DNA from: CBDBON01 sp965208395
GTDB lineage: Bacteria > Chloroflexota > Dehalococcoidia > Lucifugimonadales > CBDBON01
DNA length: 64,000 bases
Reading direction: 5' to 3'
Assembly (NCBI GenBank): GCA_965208395.1
Contig: CBDBON010000001.1
Coordinates: 62,001-126,000 of the forward strand
The stretch's first letter is position 1. The number at the start of each line of letters is the position of its first letter. Both the position numbers and the translations under genes were made by a program. The notes under the pieces are model-generated. The model was not told the DNA's origin and searched no databases. It worked only from the letters and a program-made list of their open reading frames with translations. Positions 52,147 to 61,279 of this stretch are shown piece by piece.

Positions 52147-53481
52147 TCACCTTATGCGCTGGACCACCTGCCGCGTGGCGTCCACGAGGGTGTCCACGTC
52201 CGACTCGGTCGTCAGCGAGTTGAGCGCGCCCGACGCGCCGCTCATGAGGAGCACGCCCTCGTTGAGCAGCCCGGTGAACAGCGCCTTCTTCATCTGGCCG
52301 TCCCCGCGGAGCACCGACCGGTAGTCGCTGATCTCCCCGGAGGTGAAGTGGACTCCGAATAGGGAGGCGACTCCCGTCACCTGCGCGGGCACCTCGAACT
52401 CCGCGAACACCGCCCGCAGCTTCTCCCGCAGCATCCCTCCCAGACTGTTCATCCGGGCGTAGACCTCGGGCGTCAGGTGCCTCAACGTCACCTCGCCCGC
52501 GACGGCCGTCATCGGGTTGGCGTTGAAGGTGCCGGAGTGGGCTATCGCCGGGCCGTCTCTCGTCGGATCGAACTGGGCCATCAGGTCCTCGCGGCCGCCG
52601 AAGGCGCCCACCGCCATGCCTCCCCCGATTATCTTGCCCATCGCGGTCAGATCGGGCACGACGCCGAACATCTCCTGCGCGCCGCCGGGGGCGACCCTGA
52701 AGCTCTGCACCTCGTCGAATATGAGCAGGATGCCCAGCTCCTCCGTGACATCCCGGATGCCCCTGAGAAACTCGAGATCGGCCGGCAGGTATCCGAAGTT
52801 GGAGGAGATCGGCTCCATGATGACGCACGACAGCTCGTCCCCGTGGGCGCGGATCAGCCGCTCGCTAGTCTCCAGGTCGTTGTACGGCATGACGATCACG
52901 TCGTTCAGGATGCCCTGCGGCTGGCCCGGATACTCCGGTAGGGCTGTAGGCCCCGCCGGATCGAGGCTGCCGGCGGGCGGGGCCACGCTGACCGAGACCG
53001 ACTCGTGCGCTCCATGGTAGCCCCCCTCGAACTTGGCGATCTTCGGCTTCCCGGTGAAGGCCCGCGCCGCACGGATGGCCATCAGAGTACCCTCGGTTCC
53101 CGAGTTCGTGAACCGTATAGTGTCGACCGACGGTATCCTGTCGCAGAGGAGCTTCGAGAGCCTGATCATCGCCTCCGTCGGCCCGCTGAACGCAGTGCCC
53201 CTCTCCGCCTGCTCCTGGAGCGCGCGGACCACCTCGGGATGGGCGTGGCCCATGATGAGGCTTGTCGCGTTGATCATGAAGTCCAGGTAGCCGTTGCCAT
53301 CTGCATCGAAGATGTGGCGTCCCTCCCCGTGATCGACGAAGATCGGGTACGGGTCGAAGTACTGCGCGCCCCGCGTGCTGCCGCCGGGGAGGTAACGCTG
53401 CGCCTCCTCCTGCAGCTGCGAGGACTTCGCGGTCCGCGCCCTGTACCGCTCCAGCTCCCGTTGGAGTTTGGCCTCGTTCAT
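52147..53481 (-). CDS. Class III aminotransferase, glutamate-1-semialdehyde aminomutase-like
   Basis: A 444-residue PLP enzyme similar to HemL: YLPGGSTRGAQYFDPYPIFVDHGEGRHIFDADGNGYLDF, FTNSGTEGTLMAIRAAR, IFDEVQSFRVAPGG and the PLP lysine in TAMGKIIGGG. True HemL has FDEVMTGFR; the changed residues and catabolic context suggest an aminotransferase or aminomutase acting on another amino ketone (inference). ATG with AAGGAG upstream. Confidence 0.9.
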   Translation of the reverse strand: MNEAKLQRELERYRARTAKSSQLQEEAQRYLPGGSTRGAQYFDPYPIFVDHGEGRHIFDADGNGYLDFMINATSLIMGHAHPEVVRALQEQAERGTAFSGPTEAMIRLSKLLCDRIPSVDTIRFTNSGTEGTLMAIRAARAFTGKPKIAKFEGGYHGAHESVSVSVAPPAGSLDPAGPTALPEYPGQPQGILNDVIVMPYNDLETSERLIRAHGDELSCVIMEPISSNFGYLPADLEFLRGIRDVTEELGILLIFDEVQSFRVAPGGAQEMFGVVPDLTAMGKIIGGGMAVGAFGGREDLMAQFDPTRDGPAIAHSGTFNANPMTAVAGEVTLRHLTPEVYARMNSLGGMLREKLRAVFAEFEVPAQVTGVASLFGVHFTSGEISDYRSVLRGDGQMKKALFTGLLNEGVLLMSGASGALNSLTTESDVDTLVDATRQVVQRIR

Positions 53482-53527
53482 CGCCTCTCCTTCCTGGCCA
53501 GGGCCCTCTCGGGCCGAGGGCCGCTCT

Positions 53528-54277
53528 TTACTGTGCCGTCCACCCGCCGTCGATCACCAGCTCGCTGCCCGTCATGTAGGACGACTCGTCCGATGCGAGG
53601 AACAGCACGCCGTACGCAATCTCCTCCGGCTGCGCGGACCGTTCCAACGGCACCCGCGGGATGTGGTTCTCCAGCTGTCCGGGGTTCGGGAAGGCGAACG
53701 GAGTCATGCCGGTGATCGTCAGCCCTGGATGCACCGAGTTGACTCTGATGCCCTCCTTCGCGTACTGGACCGCCGCCGACTTCGTCAACAGGCGAACCGC
53801 TCCCTTGGACGCATTATATGCGGTCGATCTTGGGCTACCAACCATGCCCGCCGTGGAGGATATGTTCACGATCGAGCCGCCCCCGCCGCGTCTCATCACG
53901 CCCAGGACCGCGCGCATGCCGAGGAAGACGCCCTTCGCGTTGACGTCCATCACACGGTCCCAGTCCTCCTCCGACTCCTGCTCGAGCGTCGCGTAATGGT
54001 AGACCCCGGCGTTGTTGACGAGGATATCCAGCCTGTCGAAACGGTCAACGACACGATCCACCACCGATCCCCACTCCTCCGCGCTCGTCACGTCGAGCCG
54101 GAGAAACATGCCCTCGCCGTCGGCTTCGACGATCTCGGTCTCCACGAGACGGCCCTCATCCTCGAGCACATCGGTCAGGCCCACCTTCGCGCCCTCTCTG
54201 GCGAAGAGCCGAGCCTCAGCCGCGCCCATCCCCCGCGCGGCCCCAGTGATGAGCGCCACCTTCCCCCGGAGTCTCAC
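53528..54277 (-). CDS. SDR family oxidoreductase (glucose 1-dehydrogenase-like)
   Basis: A 249-residue classical SDR with all motifs: TGAARGMG, LVNNAGVYHY, IVNISSTAGMVGSPRSTAYNASKGAVRLL (Ser, Tyr, Lys) and VNSVHPGLTITGM. The GLTDVLEDEG acidic residue after strand two suggests NAD preference. Start GTG with GAGGAGG upstream. Resembles 3-alpha/20-beta-hydroxysteroid and cyclopentanol dehydrogenases; substrate unknown. Confidence 0.93.
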   Translation of the reverse strand: MRLRGKVALITGAARGMGAAEARLFAREGAKVGLTDVLEDEGRLVETEIVEADGEGMFLRLDVTSAEEWGSVVDRVVDRFDRLDILVNNAGVYHYATLEQESEEDWDRVMDVNAKGVFLGMRAVLGVMRRGGGGSIVNISSTAGMVGSPRSTAYNASKGAVRLLTKSAAVQYAKEGIRVNSVHPGLTITGMTPFAFPNPGQLENHIPRVPLERSAQPEEIAYGVLFLASDESSYMTGSELVIDGGWTAQ

Positions 54278-54297
54278 AGCGCAAGCACCTCCTCGCG

Positions 54298-55662
54298 CTA
54301 CCCTATCACACGCGGTTGGGAGGTGGGGGTCGAGGGCGACGAGGCCGCGCCGGTCTGTGCGCGTGCGAGCCAGTCGGAGTCGCGCGCCGACGGCCTCCGG
54401 CTGAGCCGCGCCCGGAGCAGCTCCTCAGCCCTGTCGCAGCGCCCGGAGCGGAGGTACGCCTCCAGGAGGGTGTCCTCGAACACCTCCCGCTGCGCGTGAC
54501 TTCCGCCGAGGCGCGTGAGCTGAGGAAAGATGGGCTCGATCCTCTCGACCGCCTCGTCATACTCCCCGGCGGCGAAGGCGGCTATGCCGCGGGCCAGAGG
54601 TAGAGTGATCTCGCCGGCGAGAGCGTTCCCCCTCGCCGCCACATTCTCAAGGGAGTCCACCATGCACTCGAAGGAGGCATCGGCTCCGGCTGCCGTGAAG
54701 GCCAGCGCCGCGTGGGCATCCCGGAATCCAGGCCCTGGCGCTTTCGCCGCCGGGGCAGCCTGCTCCGCGACATCCTTCCACAGGAAGGGGGGAGGCGTCC
54801 CTCCGTACACCTGGATCCGCCACATCAGGGAGGCGCTGTCGGCGAGAGAAAGGGGACTTCTCTCTTTCACGGAGGGGCGTATCTGCCCTTCGTAGATGTC
54901 GAAGACGCGGTCATACCTGCCCATCGCCAGCTCGAACAGGGCCAGGTGCCAGGAGAGGTGGACGTGGAACGGGGAGCGCGAATCGTAGCCGGCCAGCCAC
55001 TCTCCGAGGAAGTCGCCGCCGCCGTCGGCATCCCCCGTTTCGAAGAAGACGTGCGCCACCGAGTGTGACGCGTTGGCGTTGGTGGGGCGCTGCTCCAGCG
55101 AACGCTCGGCGTGGCGGAGTGCCTCGTCGAACAGGCCGCATTCATGGTGGGCGAAGGCGTACTGTCCCAGGAAGGCCCAGTCGTCACCGTAGTGCGGCTC
55201 CACCCCCTTGAGGAGCATCAGCAGGTCGGGAGGGTAGTCGGCCACTCCCGCCCCGCTGCATCCGAGTACGAAGAGCCGGTTGGCCATCCTCAGCGACAGA
55301 GCGTCTCGCGGGCACTCGCCCAGCTGCTCGCGGATGAGGGCAAGAGCCTCGGCCCCTCTTCCGTTGACGAACAGCGACACGGCATCGACGCGCCGCCGTT
55401 CCCATCGCAGACATCCGGCTGCCAGCGCGCCGGCTCGCTCGGCGCTCGCCTTCGCCTCCTCGATCTCGCCCCGCAGCATCTGCATCTCGGAGAGACCGGC
55501 GTGGGCGAGGGCGAACCCCTCGTCCTCCTCAACGGCCCTCCGGAACGCCTCTTCCGAGCCGAAGCTGAGCTCCAGCAGGAGGTCTGTGCCCTCCACGTAG
55601 CGCTCCGCAGCTGTGTGCGAGTCTGTGCTCAAGGGGAGACCGTACCGGTCCCGAATCGCCAT
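54298..55662 (-). CDS. TTC38-like tetratricopeptide repeat protein
   Basis: A 454-residue all-helical protein of the TTC38 type. TPR-like helix pairs are visible, for example AFRRAVEEDEGFALAHAGLSEM, EALRHAERSLEQRPTNANASHSVAHVFFETGD and EAVERIEPIFPQL, with the family-typical HLSWHLALFELAMGRYDRVFDIYEGQI. No signal peptide or membrane segment. Function in bacteria is not established. The repeat region suggests a protein-binding scaffold. Confidence 0.85.
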   Translation of the reverse strand: MAIRDRYGLPLSTDSHTAAERYVEGTDLLLELSFGSEEAFRRAVEEDEGFALAHAGLSEMQMLRGEIEEAKASAERAGALAAGCLRWERRRVDAVSLFVNGRGAEALALIREQLGECPRDALSLRMANRLFVLGCSGAGVADYPPDLLMLLKGVEPHYGDDWAFLGQYAFAHHECGLFDEALRHAERSLEQRPTNANASHSVAHVFFETGDADGGGDFLGEWLAGYDSRSPFHVHLSWHLALFELAMGRYDRVFDIYEGQIRPSVKERSPLSLADSASLMWRIQVYGGTPPPFLWKDVAEQAAPAAKAPGPGFRDAHAALAFTAAGADASFECMVDSLENVAARGNALAGEITLPLARGIAAFAAGEYDEAVERIEPIFPQLTRLGGSHAQREVFEDTLLEAYLRSGRCDRAEELLRARLSRRPSARDSDWLARAQTGAASSPSTPTSQPRVIG

Positions 55663-55818
55663 ACCTTCCCCCCCTCCCGCAGTCTCCTCCCGGATGCTCC
55701 GAGCGCCTATCCTAACAGAGCGTTATCCCGAGTGACACTCCGCCGGCTACGATTCGCGAGGCGCTAGAGGCTCCACCTCGGAGCCAGGGAAGGGGACAGC
55801 AGAAAGAGGGAGGTCAGG

Positions 55819-57210
55819 TCACACGACCGGCCAGCGCGGGAGGAAGGATACACCCGTCCGCCTCAGGATATCCTCGCCGATGGACTGGACCCTCTGCGCC
55901 AGCTCCCACTCGTCGATGAAGAGGGGCTTGTGGTCCTCGACGACCACCCGCCCGTCCACGATCACCGTGTGGACGCTCCTGCCGTCCGCTGCGTACACGA
56001 GGGCGTTAACCGGATTGAAGAGCGCTCTCCACTCCGGGCGCCTCGTGTCGAACAGCACGAGGTCGGCCCTCTTTCCGGCCTCCACCGAGCCCACCTCCGC
56101 GTCCAGGCCGAGGGAGCGGGCCCCGAGGATGGTGCCCATCTCCACCGCAGTCTCGGCGGTGACAGCGGATGCTCCTCCCTCCGTGTGCTTGTGCAGCCCC
56201 GCGGCCAGGTATACCGACCTCATCGTCTCGACCAGGTTGGAGTTGTTGGCGGCGTCGGTGGCGAGTCCGACAGGCACGCCGGCGTCGAGCAGCCTGGGCA
56301 CCGTGCTCCAGACAGGCTGACCTGCCCCCGACTTGAGCGCGGCGGTAGGGCAGGCGACGGCCTTGGCGCCGGTCCGGGCCATCAGACTGATCTCCGCATC
56401 GTCGAGTCCCAGCACGTGGGACAGGAGGAGGTTGGGGCCGAGCACGCCGATGTCATGTAGAAACTCGACCGGACGCATTCCGTGCTCGCGGAGGTGCGCC
56501 TCTACGGACGAAGGGGTGTTGGTCTGGTGAAGCGTCAGGCCGGTCCGGTACCGGTCCGCCAGCCCCTTGGCCGCGCCCAGAAGCTCGCCGGAACAGTAGT
56601 CGGAAGAGAAGGGCATCGCCCACGCGCTCACACGTCCGTCGAGCCTGCCGTCATACCTCCTTATCGTCTCCTCCATGATGGAGACCGCCTTGTCGGTCCT
56701 GTAGACGGGGAGGTTGACCGGATTGGGCCGGTCCGTCACGTGGCTACCCACGACTATCCGGCAGCCGGAGCGCTCGTATGCCTCCATGCAGGCGTCCAGG
56801 GCCTTCGTACTGCCCGGGTCCATGAGGCTGGTCGTGCCGTACTTCAGGAGCTCGGTGATCGCGAGGAGAGATGTCCAGTACTCTTCCTCCTCGGTCATCG
56901 CCGACTGGAGGCGGAAGACGTAGGGAAGATAGGCCTGACCGAGGTCGTCTGGGAAGACGCCCCGCACGGCGTGGGCGTAGCTGACGTGGATGTGCCCGTT
57001 GACGAAGCCGGGGGTGACGACCATCTCTGCGGCGTCGATGACCCGGTCGGCAGCTACTCCGCGCAGCTCGTCTGCCTTGCCCACGCGGGAGATCCGCCCG
57101 CCGTCGATCACGATCGAGCCATCCTCGATGATCCGGCGCCTCGGGTCCATCGTGAGGACGAACCGCGCACCCTCGATCTTGATCGACCTGTCAGCGGCCC
57201 CAGGCGTCAT
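55819..57210 (-). CDS. Amidohydrolase family protein (cytosine deaminase / MTA-SAH deaminase-like)
   Basis: A 463-residue metal-dependent TIM-barrel hydrolase. Metal and catalytic residues are NGHIHVSYAH (HxH), TLHQTN, LLSHVLGL and LATDAANN (Asp). The usual Glu after the HxxE in deaminases (HLAE) reads HQTN here, so deamination of a ring is less certain. C-terminal GKRADLVLFDTRRPEW is typical. The ATG follows the NUDIX stop by four bases, so it is the third gene of a larE-NUDIX-amidohydrolase operon. Confidence 0.9.
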   Translation of the reverse strand: MTPGAADRSIKIEGARFVLTMDPRRRIIEDGSIVIDGGRISRVGKADELRGVAADRVIDAAEMVVTPGFVNGHIHVSYAHAVRGVFPDDLGQAYLPYVFRLQSAMTEEEEYWTSLLAITELLKYGTTSLMDPGSTKALDACMEAYERSGCRIVVGSHVTDRPNPVNLPVYRTDKAVSIMEETIRRYDGRLDGRVSAWAMPFSSDYCSGELLGAAKGLADRYRTGLTLHQTNTPSSVEAHLREHGMRPVEFLHDIGVLGPNLLLSHVLGLDDAEISLMARTGAKAVACPTAALKSGAGQPVWSTVPRLLDAGVPVGLATDAANNSNLVETMRSVYLAAGLHKHTEGGASAVTAETAVEMGTILGARSLGLDAEVGSVEAGKRADLVLFDTRRPEWRALFNPVNALVYAADGRSVHTVIVDGRVVVEDHKPLFIDEWELAQRVQSIGEDILRRTGVSFLPRWPVV

Positions 57211-57214
57211 AGCG

Positions 57215-57739
57215 TCAGGCGCCCGTGTCTATGGGCGAGGAGGGCAACCTGCCGCTCAGGATGGGCGGCAGCAACGCCGCGAGCCGGCGCGGCACGAAGA
57301 TCTCCGAGTCATCGGCTGCCTCGATCTCCCCGATGCTCCACCAGCGGCACTCGTGGACGTACTCCCGCTCGTACACGTCGAGGCGACGGGGTCGGGGAAC
57401 GAAGGAGGGCGCCCGCACCAGGTAGAAGCGTTCGTGCGACTCGTTCCAGATGTCGCCCCACCGCCAGGTGTGGCGGCGCTTCCAGACCCATGGGCCGAGC
57501 GTCACGTCATCGAGTCCGGTCTCCTCGTAGAGCTCGCGAAGCGCCGCCTCCTCGTAGGTCTCGCCCCGCTCGAGGCCGCCGCCCGGCGTGATCCAGAGCC
57601 TCGCTTCGCTGTCCTGGGGGAGCGAGGTCCGCATCAGCAGTATCCTGTCGGACTCGTCCAGCAGCAGGATACGCGCCGACGGCCGTTTTTGCTTCTCCTG
57701 GTCCGAGACGGGAGGGATATCTTCTTCGCTGCGGGGCAC
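57215..57739 (-). CDS. NUDIX hydrolase
   Basis: A 174-residue NUDIX phosphohydrolase. The box G54-x5-E60-x7-RELYEETGL (68-76) is complete. N-terminal strands have ARILLLDESDRILLMRTSL. The family hydrolyses nucleoside diphosphates linked to other groups; this form with a WxPGGGLE-type entry (WITPGGGLERGE) often acts on nucleotides or sugars. Start GTG. Ten bases downstream of larE. Confidence 0.92.
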   Translation of the reverse strand: MPRSEEDIPPVSDQEKQKRPSARILLLDESDRILLMRTSLPQDSEARLWITPGGGLERGETYEEAALRELYEETGLDDVTLGPWVWKRRHTWRWGDIWNESHERFYLVRAPSFVPRPRRLDVYEREYVHECRWWSIGEIEAADDSEIFVPRRLAALLPPILSGRLPSSPIDTGA

Positions 57740-57749
57740 CCGTGAAAGC

Positions 57750-58640
57750 CTAGCCTCGCCTCTTGAGACCGGCCAGCACCTCGTTGAGGCTGCCGGAGCG
57801 GAAGCCGTCGAGGTCGAGGGTCACGTAGGAGTAGCCGATTGAGCGGAAGTACTCGGTCACCTTGGCGCGCGTCGTCTCCTCGGCCAGCGCCAGGAGGTCG
57901 GCGGGCTCGACCTCTATGCGCGCGATCGCGTCGTGGTGCCGGACGCGAAGCTGGCGTATCCCGAGGCCGCGCAGGAACTCCTCGGCCTTCGCGATGCGCT
58001 CCAGGGCCTCGACCGTGACGGGAGTCCCGTACGGTATGCGGGACGACAGGCACGCCTGCGCCGGCTTGTCCCAGGTTGGCAGGCCCATCTCCTTCGAGAG
58101 AGCGCGTATCTCGGCCTTGGACAGGCCAGCCTCGACCATCGGACTGCGGACGCCGTACTGCTTCGCGGCGTTCAGCCCGGGACGAAAGTCGCCCAGGTCG
58201 TCGGTGTTCGTCCCGTTGGCGATGTGGCCGTACCCCTCTCGGTCGGCGTAGCCGGAGAGGTAAGTGTAGAGCTCATCCTTGCAGAAGAAGCAGCGGTTCG
58301 GATCGTTGGCCGCGTAGTCGTGCCGCTCGACCTCGTGCGTCTCCACCACCCGGTGGTTGAGGCCGAGCCGCGCGGCCAGGTCGACCGCGTCGCGAAGCTC
58401 GGAGGGGGCCAGGCTAGGCGATTTGGCGGTGACCGCCAGGGCCCTGGTGCCCAGCGCCTCGTTCGCCGCGGCAGCCAGGAAGGCGCTGTCGACGCCGCCG
58501 GAGTAGGCGACGATGAGCGAGCTCATCTCACGCAGGATGGAGCGCAGCGTCTCCATCTTCCGCTCGACCGTCTTTCTGTCCAGGACCTGTATCTCGGCCT
58601 GTGAGGTCACGGCCCTAACTCCAACTGGCGCCTGCTTCAT
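57750..58640 (-). CDS. larE: LarE-like ATP-dependent sacrificial sulfur transferase
   Basis: A 296-residue PP-loop (N-type ATP pyrophosphatase) protein: SGGVDS at 47-52, NRCFFCK with Cys117 and Cys120, and ACLSSRIPYG with Cys197. LarE adenylates the pyridinium dicarboxylate precursor and donates sulfur for the nickel-pincer cofactor of lactate racemase. The CxxC plus third Cys resembles the Fe-S-cluster-containing LarE group rather than the single-Cys sacrificial form (inference). No LarA, LarB or LarC is in the window. A TACAAT eleven bases before the ATG suggests a very short leader. Confidence 0.92.
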   Translation of the reverse strand: MKQAPVGVRAVTSQAEIQVLDRKTVERKMETLRSILREMSSLIVAYSGGVDSAFLAAAANEALGTRALAVTAKSPSLAPSELRDAVDLAARLGLNHRVVETHEVERHDYAANDPNRCFFCKDELYTYLSGYADREGYGHIANGTNTDDLGDFRPGLNAAKQYGVRSPMVEAGLSKAEIRALSKEMGLPTWDKPAQACLSSRIPYGTPVTVEALERIAKAEEFLRGLGIRQLRVRHHDAIARIEVEPADLLALAEETTRAKVTEYFRSIGYSYVTLDLDGFRSGSLNEVLAGLKRRG

Positions 58641-58737
58641 GTCCGATTGTACACCCTGATGGCGGGATCGGCACAGGGTCGGCATGTCCGTCGTAACTAC
58701 CTAGAGTCGGGTGAACGACCGTTCCGGCTAATTGAAA

Positions 58738-58756
58738 GTCTGATTTTGAATCAGAC
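58738..58756. promoter_or_regulatory. Perfect 8-bp palindrome upstream of the AAA ATPase
   Basis: GTCTGATT-TTG-AATCAGAC, overlapping a second CAGAC-GA-GTCTG element (58752-58763). The stretch 58,720-58,825 is visibly AT-richer than its surroundings. Confidence 0.55.
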
Positions 58757-58789
58757 GAGTCTGTGAATGTCTGCGAGCGACCTCTTGAT

Positions 58790-58833
58790 TTTTACTCAAT
58801 GTGCTGAGTAAAATTACTCAATGTAATGAGTAA
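58790..58833. promoter_or_regulatory. Two stacked TTACTCA/TGAGTAA palindromes over the ATPase start
   Basis: TTTTACTCA-N6-TGAGTAAAA (58790-58813) is followed immediately by TTACTCA-N6-TGAGTAA (58814-58833). The start codon ATG (58826-58828) lies in the last half-site. Four half-sites in 44 bases look like a repressor-binding array, or translation-controlling hairpins. Confidence 0.65.
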
Positions 58834-60016
58834 AACGCCTTTCGTCCGCCCTTATGCGGTGGAGCTTCTGCGACGGCTCCATGAGCCCCGACGCTTTCTC
58901 CAGGTGGTCGCCGGAGCACGTCAGGTGGGCAAGTCGACGATGGTCGATCAGGTGGCCAGGCAGTCGGGGCTGTCGTACCGCTACGCCAGCGCAGACGAGC
59001 CGACTCTACGGGGTCCAGAATGGATCGCGCAGCAGTGGGACGCGGCGCGACTTCAGACCGGTGACCCGCTACTCATCCTGGATGAGATCCAGAAGGTGCC
59101 GGACTGGGCGGAAGCGGTAAAGCGGCTCTGGGACGAGGACACTCGGAATCATCGCCGACTCAAGGTCGTGCTGCTGGGATCGGCGCCACTCCTTGTAGGC
59201 CGTGGGTTGACGGAAAGCTTAGCGGGTCGATTCGAGGTCCTCCACCTGCCGCATTGGAGCTTTTCAGAGATGCGCGAAGCCTTCGGCTGGACGCTGGATC
59301 AGTACCTGTTCTACGGAGCCTATCCCGGCGCCGCGCCGCTGATCTCACAGCCGGCGCGCTGGGCACGCTATGTTCGCGACTCGCTGATCGAGCCGACGAT
59401 CTCCCGCGACGTGCTGCTGCTGACACGCGTTGACAAGCCGGCCCTCTTGAGGCGTCTGTTCGAGTTGGGTTGCTGGTACTCGGGCCAGATCCTGTCCTAC
59501 ACGAAGATGCTGGGCCAGTTGCACGACGCGGGGAACACCACCACCCTAGCGCACTACCTCGACCTGCTGTCAGCGGCGGGCATGCTGACGGGACTGCGGA
59601 AGTATGCAGGTGCAGCCGCGCGGCAGCGGGCCTCGAGTCCGAAGCTCCAGGTCCTGAACACCGCCCTGATGACGGCAGTCGTGGGCCCGACCATCGACGA
59701 GGCACGAGCGGATCACCCATTCTGGGGGCGGCTGGTTGAGTCCGCCGTCGGGACCCACCTGATCAACGGGTCACGCGAACTTGGCGAATGCGACGTGTTC
59801 TACTGGCGACAGGGCAGCCGTGAGGTCGATTTCGTCGTGCGTGCAGGCCGGACGCTGACGGCTATCGAAGTCAAGAGCGGTCGGAGCCGGGATAGACAGC
59901 TCGGAAGAGGCGCTTTCGTCGATAGATTTCAGCCGGACCGGACGCTGCTGGTCGGCAGTGAAGGAATCGCGGTCGAGGAGTTTCTATCGAAGCCGGCGGG
60001 ATACTGGGTCCAGTGA
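58826..60016 (+). CDS. AAA ATPase with DUF4143 nuclease-like C-terminal domain
   Basis: A 396-residue AAA_14/DUF4143 protein: Walker A GARQVGKSTM (about 29-38), Walker B LLILDEIQKVPDW, sensor LLGSAPLLVGRGL, then the DUF4143 domain with winged-helix and a C-terminal VFYWRQGSREVDFVVRAGRTLTAIEVKSG that carries a PD-(D/E)xK-like motif (Asp, then ExK). Common in bacteria and archaea, with unknown role. It uses more AT-rich upstream DNA and an elaborate palindromic leader, consistent with transfer. Confidence 0.93.
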   Translation: MSKTPFVRPYAVELLRRLHEPRRFLQVVAGARQVGKSTMVDQVARQSGLSYRYASADEPTLRGPEWIAQQWDAARLQTGDPLLILDEIQKVPDWAEAVKRLWDEDTRNHRRLKVVLLGSAPLLVGRGLTESLAGRFEVLHLPHWSFSEMREAFGWTLDQYLFYGAYPGAAPLISQPARWARYVRDSLIEPTISRDVLLLTRVDKPALLRRLFELGCWYSGQILSYTKMLGQLHDAGNTTTLAHYLDLLSAAGMLTGLRKYAGAAARQRASSPKLQVLNTALMTAVVGPTIDEARADHPFWGRLVESAVGTHLINGSRELGECDVFYWRQGSREVDFVVRAGRTLTAIEVKSGRSRDRQLGRGAFVDRFQPDRTLLVGSEGIAVEEFLSKPAGYWVQ

Positions 60017-60062
60017 CCGCTCACGGCGGTGCCTTGCCTCAGTTCGCGACGCCGATAGCACC

Positions 60063-60941
60063 CTACTCCTCCATCATGGCCTGGATGAGTGCGCGCATCT
60101 CGGCGAGATAGTCCTGGTAGCTGCGGTTCTGGTAGCGGAGTATGTGCTGAGACTCCTCGGTATCGTACCAGTCGACCCATCCGGGAGTCTTCCGGTAGGT
60201 CGCCAGCTCGACGGGCGCCCCCATCACGTCGTAGAAGTCCCTCACGTAGTCGCGGCCGCGCAGCTGCCAAGTCGGCCCCCCGCCGATATTGAACACCCTG
60301 CCGCCCGCGCCGTGGGCTGATACGGATGCGAAGAGCGCATCGGCCGCGTCGTCCCGGTGGACCATCTCCACGCGCTGGTGTTCCATGAAGGGCCAAGGAT
60401 CGGGCGGCTCCAGGAAGGCGGGGACGACTATCCCGGCGATCCGCAGCACCACCGTGTTGGTCAGCGAGGACTCCCTCACCAGCCTCTCGCCTTCGATCTT
60501 GCTCTCCGCGTAGATGTCGATGGCCGACTGCCCCCGGGCGACACGGACCGGCGGCTCATCCGCGCTGGTGTCTCCGTAGGTGCTTATGGAGGACGTGAAC
60601 ACCAGCCGGCCGCCGGGGTTGAGCCTCTCCATCGCGTCGACTAGATTACGCGTACCGTCGACGTTCACCCTGAGTGTGAGATCCCTGTCCCGCTCGCTGT
60701 TGGGAGGGAGCACCGCTCCGAGGTGCAGGACCGCGCCGGAGCCTTCGACCGCGCGCCGCACTCCGTCGGCGTCGGTGATGTCGCCCCTGACGACCTCCAC
60801 GCCGGGCCGGTCCTCCAGTCCCGTGAAGTCCATCGCCGGCAGGTCGAGTACCCGCACGCTCCGGCCGGAGCTAATCAGCCTGTCCGCCACCCGCCGTCCG
60901 ACGCTTCCCGCCCCGCCCGTCACGAGCACCGGGCGCGTCAA
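60063..60941 (-). CDS. NAD-dependent epimerase/dehydratase family protein
   Basis: A 292-residue extended SDR. VLVTGGAGSVGRRVADRL binds NAD, GDITDADGVRRAV holds the adenine Asp, and the catalytic residues are in TSSISTYGD and DIYAESKIEGE (Tyr-x-x-x-Lys). The TTG start overlaps the upstream stop (TTGA). UDP-glucose 4-epimerase-type fold, but the short C terminus means the substrate cannot be assigned. Third gene of the DUF362 operon. Confidence 0.9.
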   Translation of the reverse strand: MTRPVLVTGGAGSVGRRVADRLISSGRSVRVLDLPAMDFTGLEDRPGVEVVRGDITDADGVRRAVEGSGAVLHLGAVLPPNSERDRDLTLRVNVDGTRNLVDAMERLNPGGRLVFTSSISTYGDTSADEPPVRVARGQSAIDIYAESKIEGERLVRESSLTNTVVLRIAGIVVPAFLEPPDPWPFMEHQRVEMVHRDDAADALFASVSAHGAGGRVFNIGGGPTWQLRGRDYVRDFYDVMGAPVELATYRKTPGWVDWYDTEESQHILRYQNRSYQDYLAEMRALIQAMMEE

Positions 60942-61267
60942 GTCAGGGTGACCCCCTTCATCCCGGCCTTCTCGATGAGCTTCTGAGAGTTTGCGATCAT
61001 CCGGGTCAGCGCCGGGCCGAGCTCGTCCCACCGCTCCGATCTGCGGAGCTCGAGGAGCGCCGCGGCGTCGCGGTGACATGTCCGTGTGACCGGCACGCTG
61101 GGCATCGTCTTGAAGAAGAAGGTGCCGCTCACCTTCTCGAACTTCTCGACGATCTCGGTGACCGAGTCCTCCCAGGCCTGAGACCCGCCGTCCGCCGAGC
61201 CGAGCCCCTGCGCGATCTCCTGGCAGGCCGCGATAGTCTCTTCGAGGAGCTGCTGTCCTGACTGCAT
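60938..61267 (-). CDS. Small helical protein of unknown function
   Basis: A 109-residue protein that I do not recognise. Predicted mostly helical: QQLLEETIAACQEIAQGLG, a linker, DSVTEIVEKFEKVSGTFFFKTM, a SVPVTRTCHRDAAALLELRRSERWDELGPALTRMIANSQKLIEKAG block. One central Cys-His-Arg (CHRD). Lies between the DUF362 gene and the epimerase in one operon and overlaps the latter by four bases, so it probably acts with them. Confidence 0.7.
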   Translation of the reverse strand: MQSGQQLLEETIAACQEIAQGLGSADGGSQAWEDSVTEIVEKFEKVSGTFFFKTMPSVPVTRTCHRDAAALLELRRSERWDELGPALTRMIANSQKLIEKAGMKGVTLT

Positions 61268-61279
61268 CTCTCGCGGTTC

